Shown here in pieces: positions 11,526 through 22,640 of a stretch of 64,000 nt of DNA. Origin of the DNA: Torreya grandis (taxonomy: Eukaryota; Streptophyta; Pinopsida; Cupressales; Taxaceae); contig JARHVA010002004.1 in the NCBI GenBank assembly GCA_037957365.1, forward strand, positions 1,030,001 to 1,094,000, in the 5' to 3' direction. Every line of letters begins with the position of its first letter. Within the stretch, counting starts at the first letter, position 1. The notes under the pieces were generated by a model. It saw nothing but the letters and a program-made list of their open reading frames with translations, was not told the DNA's origin and did no database searches. A program made the position numbers and the translations under genes.

Positions 11526-12959
11526 TTGAACTAGGTGTATTAATTTTGTGGGTTGTGTGTTATTAATCAAAGTTTAAATGGTAAAATTTTGGGGCCCACT
11601 TGGATTTTTATTGGTGATTTTACTGTTATTGATTGATATGACCTCTAAAATGGCACCATAATGACCCCTTACACGGTAATCAAAACCATGGGTCCATACT
11701 TCTACATTAGATGTTTAAATCTAGAATAAAAAATTTGAGACTCTAATATATCCATCAACGTAATTTTTTTAGTTGGTGTGGGATAATTTAAATGCCACAT
11801 AAACACAAAGTTAAGTCTCAATAGTTTTTAGTCCTTTCGCTTAACAAGGTGTAGATTAAATAAAGTTGAAATGACCAAATTAAGGTCTTTTTTGATTATA
11901 TGATGATAAATTTGAAACTATTTTATAAAAATCACTAGATAAATATTTAATTTTAAGTAAAATGACAAATAAAAAATTTGGAAGAAAAATTAAAATGAAG
12001 GATTTGGTTTACACTTTTTAATCTATGAAAGCTTTTGGGAAGGATGTATTTTACTTTTTAAAAGCCAGGTCTTGCCAAGCTAATTTTTATATTTGTATAT
12101 TTCATTAATTTGGTAATTTCTCTTAGAAAAATGTATTTGTAAATATAAATAATTAAATAATAAAAAAGATTATAAACTTTGTTTCTATTTTGTGTTGTCG
12201 ATATATGATAACTAAAAAAAATTAAAAAGTTTTAAATCTAATTCAAAATATTAGATAAGCTTTGTTTATTAGTCACATAGATACAAGAATTACATAAATT
12301 TATTATATGAGTGTTATTTATATTTATATGTCCTATTTGTTTACAACCTTCCTTATACTTTTTTACCTGCTTAGTATAATAATACTTTCAAAAAACATAT
12401 CTTTACAACTTGGTTATACTGGTGATTATTTTTTTCCCAATATTTGTCTTATACATAATTTAGATTTTATATATGAATGTGTTTAAGATTTATAATTTAC
12501 TTAAAATAATATCATTTGTTTTTAAAACTATACCACATGCCATGTTAAATGATCAAAGTACAATTATAGAAGTGCATTGTATGTTTATGTAAACTTATTT
12601 ATGCTTAATAACTAATATTTGGAATTATGGGAATTTGATATGTATAGTGAGGCATTTTACTTTTGGTCTTCCAAATTTTAAAAATAGTTTAAGCTTTGTA
12701 TTTCATGGTTGATGTCATTTTCCTTATATATATTTTAAACTGATTCTTACTAATTATATTTTCCAATGTTTTTTCTTAAATCAGTGTAAGTTTTATACAT
12801 GTAGAATCAATTTCACATATTTTATCATGATATGATTTTTATACAATTTAATTTAACATTTTTTTTACAAAGTATTTTTGTATATCAATAGTCTAGGGGA
12901 TGGATAGAACATCATTTAATGAAAAAGATTCAAGTTCAAAATCAACTTAAAAAATAGAG

Positions 12960-13430
12960 TTATTTATGGATAAACCTGATAAAAATCATGCTCTACATTT
13001 GTGAGGAAAGACAAGAGACAGAGCTAAATCTAGCCATTATGCTCCTCATCCACAAATATATTTAAATGAGACATATGGTGTTATTAACGTGGATGAATCT
13101 TACACTTTTTCAAATTTTTTTCGACATTGTAATCAAGGAGATGATAATTATTCACAACAAGAATCAAAAATGGAGGAAATTGTTTCATTAACTCAAACAT
13201 TTGAAACTGATAATACTGATGAGGATATGGAAATATAATGCAAAGAGAAGATTTGGCCAAAACATGTTTTGATTTACCATTAATTTTAAACTTTGAAGAG
13301 GTGTATGAAGGTGTAAACCATGGAAACCTTGGAAAATGACATTGGAATAAAGTGAAAAATGGTGTAAAATTTAGTTGTGAAACATAATTGGTAGGAATTC
13401 AATGCAAATACAATTGAACCAGGTTAAGAA
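12960..13430 (+). pseudogene. Conserved coding relic upstream of the transposase relic
   Basis: A frame near 13,003-13,238 includes SSHYAPHPQIYLNETYGV, then NVDESYTFSNFF, and an acidic end EDMEI. Copy 2 (about 42,970-43,200) encodes nearly the same words (SSHYVPHPQINLNETYGV, NMDESYTFSNFF). A second stretch (13,255-13,430) reads FEEVYEGVNHGNLGK and then NGVKFSCET.LVGIQCKYN.TRLRKT, with stops. The Q.K.N.W..LRK-like ending and the neighbouring transposase suggest the MYB/SANT-like companion protein of PIF/Harbinger elements, but this is only an inference. I do not recognise the N-terminal part. In-frame stops show it is dead. Confidence 0.45.
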
Positions 13431-13436
13431 AAACCT

Positions 13437-13540
<104 letters not shown>

Positions 13541-14149
13541 TCAAAACACCACAAAAGCTACACCTTCAACATGGAGTTTTTATCAAGAAATCAATTTTAT
13601 TATTTAGAAAACGTACAAGTTGTTAAGTATTATGAAAGGTTATGATAGAAAATAATGGATCAATCTAAGCATGTTTGCAATGTAAAAATATATAAAATTA
13701 AAATCCTATAAATAAACTTCACCCATTAATATTTGAAAAAAATTGAAGTGGTACATATCCAGAAACTTCCTTGAAAAAATGTAGAGTTTAGGGAAAACTT
13801 GTATAAAGAAAAAGAATGTCTTGTGAATATTTGAGAGAAAAAGAACATTTTTTTTTTTTTACCATTTCACTCAAAAAATGAAATAAATTTAGGAAGGTAG
13901 ATTAAAACTTGAGCATGTTAGATTGGAATAAGAGGGCAAACAAATGGAGAATATATTGGATGTGCAACTTCAAATTACAAATAGTATTTAGTACATGTAA
14001 AACACTACACTTAATTCATATACATAAAATAATTACATATTATATCCAGTTCATAACTTCAAAAAAATTCTACAATAGCTAATAAAGATAGTATATCATT
14101 ATTCCCATCAAATATTATATTGTCTTTTCCTTTCAAAAAATATAGTGTA

Positions 14150-15130
14150 TCTTTTTGCTTTCTATTGATATCTTTCCATTCATTGAGTACACAATTGAGT
14201 CTTAGAATTAAGATATGAATTTACTTGGATGTGTGGCTCATCTACATTGTTCATTTATAAAAAAATATGAAGAACAAAAAACACCATTATGATTTTGGGC
14301 ACTTTTTCTAACTCTACACCTACATCTTGAAAAAGACTCCATATCACTTTTAGTATACCAAATGAATTATCAATCTTCACACACTCTATAGGTAATTATT
14401 TTTCAAAAGGAGTATGCATCGGGGTGACTATTACTATACAAGTTCAATAAGTAGGGATGAACTAAATAAATAGAATATCCAACTAATTAAGGAAAGATAA
14501 TACTTCCTTTAATTTGGAATGTTAGAGATGCTAATACTTACCTATTTTTGTATTATTTTTTATTGTATAAAAATTCGAATTATTATCATGATGAGCAGTA
14601 CTATGAGCATTAACATAAACATCTTATAATATTTTTTTGTGCAATATATATTCCTCGCAATAAAACACATTGCAAATGGTGTTGGTTTACATAATTCATA
14701 GGAGTATAATATTTTTCATAGAAATATGATAACTTAATATGTGTACCATTAAATGCACCACCTATAATTGAAATTAGAGTTAAAGTGTGAAAATGACTTA
14801 GTATTTTTTATGTGGTCATCCACATATAAATTAGGACCATATTTCTTTATACAAAAAATAATTTCCCACTAAATTTTCCTTCTAATTTTTTAAATTAAAT
14901 GCAAATGTAGTGATTTCATTAATTTTGGCACTAGCAATTACATGACATGAAGGGACTGATAAATCTCATGGGATTTATGTCTTCTAACATCATCATAACA
15001 TGATTTATATAAGTAATAAACCTTTACATCATACATGTGCATAGGCCTATAGTTTGACTCCACACATGAGACAATTTGGAAGCTTTGGAAAATATTAATA
15101 TGCTGATGTAATTGAGCTATATGCACATTA
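14150..15130 (-). pseudogene. PIF/Harbinger-type (DDE_Tnp_4) transposase relic, copy 1
   Basis: Read on minus, about 14,690-14,770 gives IIGGAFNGTHIKLSYF then YYTPMNYVNQHHLQCVLL. This matches the first catalytic region of PIF/Harbinger transposases (AIDGTHI..., then a NRKG.HS.NVQAV block), with the catalytic Asp changed to Asn. About 14,290-14,410 gives ECVKIDNSFGILKVIWSLFQ and VPKIIMVFFVLHIF, matching the C-terminal ER.FG.LK.RW..L and VLHN blocks. A frameshifted N-terminal stretch lies at 14,938-15,126. There are several stops. Copy 2 keeps FDGAHI near 43,950 but lacks the C-terminal block. Ends of the original transposon were not identified. Confidence 0.68.
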
Positions 15131-15389
15131 AGTAGTTAAAGACTTCAGTTTATGTTAGCATTCAAAACTAGTCATCAAAATCCACCCATTTTTAATATCA
15201 CAGTTATAATCTAGTATAACCTTTTATATATTAAAAGTCATATAAAAAAATTGTATATTCATTAATAAAAAATTACATTAATTTTTTCAAATTCATATAT
15301 AATTATATTAGTTAATATACAACACTAATGTTTTGGTAAATATCTATCTTGACAATAAAATGTATTGGCTATTAAATTATATTGCTTCA

Positions 15390-16280
15390 AACTACTAGTT
15401 ACAATTAATATTATAATTTTTTTGATAATATAGTTTTTTCAATCATTTGAGACTATTATTTTGTAAGTATTTTTTTAAACTATACAAACGTAAAAGTATA
15501 TTATATAAAAAAATAATAACTATAAAATAATTCATATATGTAGTATATAACTTATTTAGACAATCAGACTTCAAATCATATTATTTGAAATACTAGCTAC
15601 AATCAAACCTATAAAATCCTTTGACACTACAATTCATTCATTGATTTGAGAATGGACTTTTGGAGAGTGTTTTTTTTTAAGTATTTTTTTTAAATCACAT
15701 TGTTTTATACACTAACTACAATCAATATTATAAAATATTTTGACATTACGATTCCTTCAATGATTTGAGATTATTCTATTAACTACAATTAATATTTTAG
15801 AATCTTTCAATATTGTACTTTTTCAATCATTTGAGACTATTATTTTTTAAGTATTTTTTAAATTGTAGAAACATAAAATTTTATTTTATAAAAAAAATAT
15901 TAGCTATAATAAAAATTCATATATGTAGTACATAGTTTATTTAGGCTATCATAGTTTTAGTCATATTACTTGAAATACTAGCTACAATGAATATTATAAA
16001 ATTCTTTGACCCTATGATTCGTTCATTGATTTCAAAATGTTATTTTGATAAAAAGAAATTGTGAGTATTTTTTAAAATCACATTGTTTGAAATACTAGCT
16101 ACAATCAATATTATAGAATCTTTTGACACTATACTTCCTTCAATAATTTTTTATTTTTATTTTAGTGAATATTGTTTTAAATCGTAGAAACATACAATTA
16201 TATATTATCCAGTTAAAAAATACTATATATAGAAGGATTCCTATATATAATATAGTTTATTTAGACAATTGAACCAATTC
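15390..16280. repeat. ~387-bp tandem repeat with ~115-bp subunits
   Basis: The phrase ACTAGCTACAATCAATATTA recurs with variants at about 15,395, 15,592, 15,712, 15,779, 15,979 and 16,098, each followed by CTTTGACA..AT..TTCATTCA.TGATTTGAGA. Spacings 15,395 to 15,779, 15,592 to 15,979 and 15,712 to 16,098 are 384-387 bp, so there are two full higher-order copies and a partial third. It is AT-rich with no coding potential. It lies only in unit 1, between segment C and the P450 pseudogene. Confidence 0.7.
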
Positions 16281-16557
16281 AATGAAAATTGAGATACAAC
16301 ATAAAATATTTAATTTCTAACCTATATAGATTAAACACCTTATTACTTGAAAAAATATTAGCTAGCATAATTCATATATTTAACATTTTGTAATATTTAT
16401 TTATTTTATCTATGAATAGTCAAGAGGAATATGCTATTTTATTCCATAGCTAATAGGAAACTTAGTGAAATTCAAAAATAACATGCAATCTACATGGCCC
16501 TTATTTATAACAACAAATTAAACATTATCAATAACATGAACTCACTGTTGGTGAAAT

Positions 16558-17192
16558 TTATTCCCCAAGTTTGTTAATGCTAGATATAGAATTTCTATTG
16601 GTTAGTCTCCATGAGGGACAGGCACAGAGTGGCCATTTATTAGGGACAGTCAATCCAAACGCTTCATCCATATTGACCTCACAATCCACACTCCAATCAA
16701 AGCAATGTATGAGCTTAGCGAGTGCCAACTTAACAACAGAAAGTCCAGTTGAACTTCAAGGGCACCTCCTTCTCCCTGTTCCGAAAGGAAACAATTCAAT
16801 GTCATGTCCTTTCACATCCATAGTTTTCCTAATCAACCTCTCTGGCTTGAAATGTAAAGGATATTCCCAAACACTTTCATCCCTTACCATGGCCCATATG
16901 TTCACAAGAAACATTGTTTGAGGAGGAATGTAATATCCTTCCACATGACATGCCCCCATCAACTCGTGTGGAATCAAAAAGGGCAATGGTGGATGCAGTT
17001 GGAATGTCTCATACACTACACATCGCAAGTACTCACAGTTTACCACATCACTCTCCTTTAACGAACGGTGTCTACCCACTGCTGATTCAATTTCTTGTTG
17101 TAATGTTGCCATCACATGAAGGTTTCTCAATAGCTCACTCAATGCCCATTCTAATGTTGTGGTAGGTGCTTATACTCCAGCACTAAACATAT
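16558..17192 (-). other. P450 exon 2
   Basis: Covers helix I to the C-terminus. After the haem Cys-Pro TGA the frame continues with SSTGLSVVKLALAKLIHCFD and WPLCACPSWRLT, the normal end of this group, and stops with TAA at 16,558-16,560. The length after the haem loop is normal, so the copy derives from a full-length gene. Confidence 0.85.
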
Positions 17193-17686
17193 CTTGAAAA
17201 AAAAAAAAAAAAATTGATTATTGGTTAATGTAAATTTTGAGTGAAGTATGATACTCTGTTTTTTTGAAAGACAACAAAGGCCTTAATTAACATTAAGAAA
17301 ATAAATTAAAAGAAAAACACCCTTTATTCCATGTACATTTATGTTATTTATGAACATTATTAAAAGATATAAAAAATTAAAAAAAATGAAGATAGCCAAT
17401 TGAAAGAAATATTTTATGTTAGTGTTAGATTTCATCATGTATCACTACCAAATTTTAAAACCAAACTAAGTACTTCACCTATTCACTAATTTTAAATAAA
17501 CAATGAATTATGTTGTTTCATCTAGTTTGCCATTTTTATCCATAATCGTAAGGTTAGTTAACTTTTTCACATTAATTTTTTAGTTACACTTTTAAATTAC
17601 TTTAAAATTTATTGTATAAATTAATAATATTTCTTTCTTTCACTTTCACTTTCAATTTCAATTTCAATTTCAATTTAAAAGCTTAC
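17193..17686 (-). other. P450 intron with hexamer repeat and T tract
   Basis: About 494 bp. Donor GTAAGC is at 17,686-17,681. The acceptor is CAAG at 17,196-17,193 preceded by a 17-base T run on the gene strand. Directly after the donor a (TGAAAT/TGAAAG)n hexamer run (about 17,632-17,677) is present. If exon 1 ends at 17,687 and exon 2 begins at 17,192, the pre-intron KAVIV frame is one base out, another sign of decay. Confidence 0.7.
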
Positions 17687-18581
17687 CACGATCACTGCCT
17701 TGACGTAGAGCCTTGTGATTTTCATCTCCTTCTCTGCCATGTTCAGTTCTCTCTCTTCTACGATTCAAGTGTTTATCGATTACTTTGTCAGCAAAACCGT
17801 CGAATATTTTTTTAGCGGCTCACATGCGACGGTGGACGCCTTGCAAATCAAGCCAGTCTAGAAACGGAATGAAATCTCCAATGCAAAAGACTCCGGCGAG
17901 GGCCAACATCTCAGAGAGCATTTCTGCAAAGCCATGGCCTCCACTCAATTCATCATCCGAGAATGTTCTGCCGGCAAACATTCTGCAGATGATATGTTGA
18001 GTGAGGGATGAAAGTCTGTTTCTCAGGTTCACGCAGCGTACCCCTTGTCCGCTCTCCGACCAAATGGAGCGCACCATTGCGGATACCTCTTCCTCCCTCA
18101 CGGACTGGAAACAGTCCGTTTTTTTCACCGTGAGTAACTCGACTGTGAGAAGCTTCTTCATTTGCCTCCAATACTCGCCATAGTTAGCAAATCCGACGTC
18201 TTTGCGATCGTAGAGTAAGTATTTCCCAGTAGAAAGAGCGGGCCTGTTAGCGAAAAGCAAATCGTGCGTTTTAAGAAACTCCTTTGCCATGGCAGGAGAA
18301 GACACCACTACGGTGGGAACAGAGCCGAAGCGTTGAAACATGATATGCCCATATTTCTTTGCAAGCTCTGCGAGAGAGTGATTAGGGAGGGAGCGGAGGA
18401 GATGATGATTTCCCAGGAGGGGCCATAGTCGTGGCCATGGTGTAAATCGCAACTGATCAACTCCAGGCTTCTTGAATTTGTAGAAAATGAAGACGAAGAT
18501 TAGGAAAACCCCGACTATTGTTGGAGTCGCCGCAACTACAGAGGAATACAGAGACGCCATCTTGGGGGAAAAGAGGAACAT
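17687..18581 (-). other. P450 exon 1
   Basis: Two in-frame ATGs exist: 18,581 and 18,560 (MASLYSS). The second is the more usual distance from the anchor helix. The frame is open for 253 codons to a TGA at 17,820, and recognisable P450 sequence continues past it (AAKKIF, FADKVIDKHLNRRRE). Near 17,690-17,725 the frame EMKITRLYVKAVIV matches the usual pre-intron TREHIKAVI block but is shifted against the upstream frame. This exon is visibly richer in G+C than its surroundings. Confidence 0.85.
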
Positions 18582-18604
18582 GTCACCGCTTACAATGAAA
18601 AGAT

Positions 18605-19130
18605 GGAAATGTGAGAGGGATTTAAATAACCGTCACACACAGTGACTCATTTGTCGTCCATGAAAAGTGGTCATTTTATTTGTGGCATTTCAACGCTTAA
18701 CACGTTTCTCATGGTCCATTCGATTTCATATAAATTCGATTAATTAAAGCAGCACACATCCGATTATAGAATATTCTATTATATTTGTGATAAGATGAAT
18801 TGAATTCAAAGAATATCACATAATATTTTGAAAGAGTATGTAATTGTTTATAAATATAAAATATTGAGACATTTGTTGTGTCAAGGAAAAGTTTGGAATT
18901 TGCTGTTTGATAGAGAAACGTGTGAGGCATTTCAATAGCCATTACACATAGTGATGACAGAGAACAGTATGACGTATTTCTATATTTAACACATTTGCCA
19001 TAATTTATTCCATTTCATATAAATTTGAACAATTAAAGCAGCATACATGTGATTATAGAATATTCCATTATATTTGTGACAAGATGAATTCAATTCAAAG
19101 ATTATCACATAATATTTATAAGACTATCAG
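18605..19130. repeat. ~289-bp tandem duplication upstream of the P450
   Basis: The block CATTTCATATAAATT..GA..AATTAAAGCAGCA..CAT..GATTATAGAATATTC.ATTATATTTGTGA.AAGATGAATT..ATTCAAAGA.TATCACATAATATTT occurs at about 18,722-18,833 and again at about 19,011-19,112, an offset of 289 bp. A third partial piece (GAATTGAATTCAAAGAATATCACA) lies at 19,254-19,277. The copies differ at many positions, so the duplication is old. Confidence 0.8.
18619..18630 (-). promoter_or_regulatory. TATA-like box of the P450
   Basis: On the gene strand TTATTTAAATCC lies about 38-70 bp ahead of the two candidate ATGs. The position suits a short leader. No further elements could be assigned. Confidence 0.4.
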
Positions 19131-20445
19131 ATCTATCAGATAATGTATAATTTATTGGTTTGAAGTTCTTCAACATTCTGGTAATTGATTTGTTGGTTTC
19201 AATTTTTATTTTTCGAGATACTTTTAGCTTTCCTTTTATGTACTGATTCATGAATTGAATTCAAAGAATATCACAAAACATTTTGAAAGAGTATACTCTA
19301 CCATAATTTTCAAAGAATTAAATAATTGAGAAGACAATCGCATGACACAGAACTATCATTCTCATAAGATCCAATAAAATATTATCTATATTTCACCATT
19401 ATATTTGAACAATCTCAACAACAAAGAAAAGAAATACATAAATAAGAAAGGATTTGAGGATCACGTAATGTCAAAATTCATACATAACGAGATCATATGC
19501 TTCTCTCCACTTAATATAAATTACACCTCTCCACACCATTTTATAATTTTATATTTGTTTGTAGTAAATTTCTACCTTTATCAATTTAAAAAAAAAATTA
19601 ATTCAATTTATAACTTTTTTTTTTTCCAATCAATAACTTTTTCATAAAATATATAAATTTATATATTTTAAAATTTACTATAAAAAATTAAAGCATATTC
19701 TTTTATATATTATTTAAAAATATTTCCTTTATTGATTATCAAAAACAATAATAAATTAATATTTATAAAAAGTTAATTTAGATTTTATTAGTTTTTAAAT
19801 GTTATTGTTGGCCCATAATTATTGGCATCTTTTTATTTTTAGCAAACTGGGGAAGACCCTGAGTCAGGTAAACAACTCCCGTGACCGACACGTATGGGTG
19901 AAGTATCAAAGTTGGATGTGATATTATTCTTGCCGGTTTTATATATATATATATATATATATAAACTAATTAAGACAATTGTTTATATTTTTAGTATATT
20001 GAAATTTGATGTAAAGTTCTATTTTTTTAATTAAATTTTAATTTTAATAAATTAGTAGATTTAATAAATTTATTTATCTTATCAAATATTAATTTAAATA
20101 AATTAATTTATCTAATAAATATTGTGTAGTATTTAGTGTTTATTTTTATATTTAATAGTTTATTGTATTTTATTTTTATTCTATTGAAATTAAAGTATTG
20201 AGTAGTATATAATATATTGTTGGAGGGGTTTTTCATAAATGCAAATGAAATATGTGGAGGGAAAGAGTAAAAGACACATGAGTTTTACTTTTCATTCATT
20301 CGATAATTTTGGATAGTCGAGAAAATTACCCAACCATGTTGCGTCAACCAATTTAGTAAGATACATTTTGTAGGTGACAATTTTTTTAAATACATCTGGG
20401 CAGACAAATGCTATAAATAAAACCAACATAAACCTTCATAATCAA
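19131..20445. other. AT-rich intergenic stretch of unit 1
   Basis: No gene seen. It contains long A/T runs (19,587-19,626), a (TA)n microsatellite at about 19,939-19,963, and one island richer in G+C at about 19,848-19,937 (GGGGAAGACCCTGAGTCAGG and CTCCCGTGACCGACACGTAT) that does not match its neighbours. Confidence 0.6.
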
Positions 20446-21035
20446 TGTTGTCCTTTATGATCACAAATTTCCTAACTGTTATGTTGCACTTAATCTAATG
20501 ACCCTTCTCTCATTTCAATTGAATATTAACACAAATTTAATCTTCATAAATAGACCTTATAAGTTTCTATCAATCTTTTAAAATGAATAAATTTTTATAT
20601 TACTTATTAATAGACAAGCATGCGATCATCATAACCTATTTTCATGTTATTTTGCATATTAAAAAAATACAATAAAATAAAATATGTTGGCATGTGTTAG
20701 AGGATTATTATAAGACTTATTTATTATAAGCTATATGTATTGTTGTCCTTTATGATCACAAATTTCCTAACTGTTATGTTGCACTTAATCTAATGACCCT
20801 TCTCTCATTTCAATTGAATATTAACACAAATTTAATCTTCATAAATAGACCTTATAAGTTTCTATCAATCTTTTAAAATGAATAAATTTTTATATTACTT
20901 ATTAATAGACAAGCATGCGATCATCATAACCTATTTTCATGTTATTTTGCATATTAAAAAAATACAATAAAATAAAATATGTTGGCATGTGTTAGAGGAT
21001 TATTATAAGACTTATTTATTATAAGCTATATGTAT
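20446..21035. repeat. 295-bp perfect tandem duplication
   Basis: 20,446-20,740 is followed directly by 20,741-21,035. Reading both copies line by line I found no difference. Both start TGTTGTCCTTTATGATCACA and end AGCTATATGTAT. There is no coding content. All other repeats in this window are diverged, so this is either very recent or an assembly artefact. Confidence 0.93.
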
Positions 21036-21344
21036 TTTTCTTCGCATCTTATCCAATGAAGCTTTACATATTATTTTTCTAATCATTAATAAACTTAATT
21101 AATGATTATTATAACTATATAGGTCTTTTTGTTACTAATTATTTCATAATTCAATGACTTTTCCTTTAATCTTATCTTATATGTAAAAGTCAATTTTATG
21201 AATTTTTTTTAAAAGGACATTTTAATTCATGAAGTATTTTTAAGTATTAATTTATTTTAGTTTAATTTTTCATTCATTTGTAAATTTTGTGATGGCTATA
21301 TTAGTTATATTACCACATATAAATACTATATCTCAAAATTCTGC

Positions 21345-21392
<48 letters not shown>
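21345..21392. repeat. (CAT)n microsatellite, 16 units
   Basis: Sixteen uninterrupted CAT triplets. They lie at the right border of the segment that is private to unit 1. Confidence 0.95.
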
Positions 21393-21459
21393 AGTTTATT
21401 GTTATTATTTTTTCATACTATTTATTGTTGCAATGAACTCATATTAAATATTTAATATT

Positions 21460-22640
21460 TCAATGAGTTTATATTGTAAATTTACATAAAAAGTTAAATT
21501 AAACAGTTTACAATAAAAATATAAGGACTAATTGCTACACAATGGTATGAATAGATCTCATATTAATATTTTGATTTCAATAGAATAAACAACAAATACA
21601 ATGTCCTATTAAATGTAAATATAAGGAGTAGTCGTTACATGGTCCTTGTTAAGAAATTGCACTTTAATTTAATTTATATTTAAAAAGTACCATGATGTAA
21701 TTTTAGCATTTGCTGTTTAAAGGAATAATATAAAAATATAGTATAGTGGGTCTATTTATTATAATAATTTTGGTCTACAAATACGATGTTCGAACCTCCA
21801 CAACAATTTTTTATGATTATTTTAGAAAATTAATTTAGTGATATAGTTAATTAGATATCCACTTAGCAGAAAATTTGCACAACTTAATAATATAAAATAT
21901 GAAATGAGAAATATAAATTATCTATAAACATTGAGTAATACATCTTTATGGTATATTATCCATTCATTCTTCTACTTCTAATGAGAGAGTATGAAATATA
22001 TACTTGGACAAATAGATTCATCACTCCATCTCCATCCCTATGATTGATAAGAGACTATGAATTTCTAAAATAGATTATAATGATAACACTTATAATTTTA
22101 TACAAATTTATATTTTATAAATTATTTTTGTGTAAAGAAAGTATGGGCGACAAATTCTACAAAATATTTTGACATATGTCTATAAGGTTTGATTAACATA
22201 TAAAATAAGGAGATAATATTTACAAGAAATATGATGAATGAATAACATTAGTGCACTTAATTTGAAATAGTAGAGATTAAAAATAACATTGGACTATACC
22301 CCTTTTTATTAGCAAAAATTATACTGAGTTTACAAATGAAAATTTCTATTCATTGCTTGTTTTAGTGCATGGGTGGGTCCCCTAAATGCATGGATTATTT
22401 AGGACAATAATTTAAATAAATTACAAATTACTTTGTGCTAGTCTACACTTAAAATAGTAAAAAAAAAACATATTTTCCATATAAATCTAAATATTATTCT
22501 TAACAATCGATACGAAAATCACACCCTAATTTTTTTTTATGTATATATTCAAATTTACAATCTTCTTTCTATGCATATATTTTAAAACTAACATACACTT
22601 TTAGAGTTCTTACATCATGTGCGACACTTCATTTTTTCCT
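21460..22640. repeat. Segment C to A transition, copy 1/2
   Basis: Non-coding and homologous to about 44,570-45,740. Landmarks shared are GATTTCAATAGAATAAA (21,572; 44,690), TATAGTGGGTCTATTTATTAT (21,742; 44,859) and GGACTATACCCC (22,290; 45,401). It leads without break into the integrase relic of A2, which shows that C and A were contiguous in the ancestral unit. Confidence 0.7.

Larger units (their letters stand above)
16558..18581 (-). pseudogene. Cytochrome P450 pseudogene, CYP71 clan, two exons
   Basis: A-type plant P450, normally an ER-anchored haem mono-oxygenase of specialised metabolism. Exon 1 (18,581 or 18,560 down to 17,687) has the membrane anchor (VGVFLIFVFIFYKF), a degenerate Pro hinge (FTPWPRLWPLLGN), a C-helix YWRQMKK, and IGDFIPFLDWLDLQGVHRRM. 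An intron (17,686-17,193; donor GTAAGC, acceptor CAAG after a long T tract) sits at the position conserved in A-type P450s. Exon 2 (17,192-16,558) has DMFSAGV.APTTTLEW, YETFQLHPP, FKPERLI and haem loop FPFGTGRRRCP. Lesions: TGA at 17,820-17,822, a deletion of roughly 15 codons with frame change near 17,700-17,740, TAA at 17,170-17,172, TGA at 16,756-16,758 right after the haem Cys-Pro, and Arg to Gln in the ExxR motif. The wording is closest to gymnosperm CYP750/CYP736-like proteins; the family is not certain. Confidence 0.9.

Noticed and set aside
16571..17165. Open frames on + at 16,571-16,921 and 16,914-17,165
   Set aside because: They are antisense shadows of P450 exon 2.
17196..17213. 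A17 run as a retroposon poly(A) tail
   Set aside because: On the gene strand it is the T-rich tract before the intron acceptor, and no retroposon body adjoins it.
16558..18581. P450 as a functional gene
   Set aside because: Three in-frame stops, a frame change and a changed ExxR motif argue against it, barring sequence errors.
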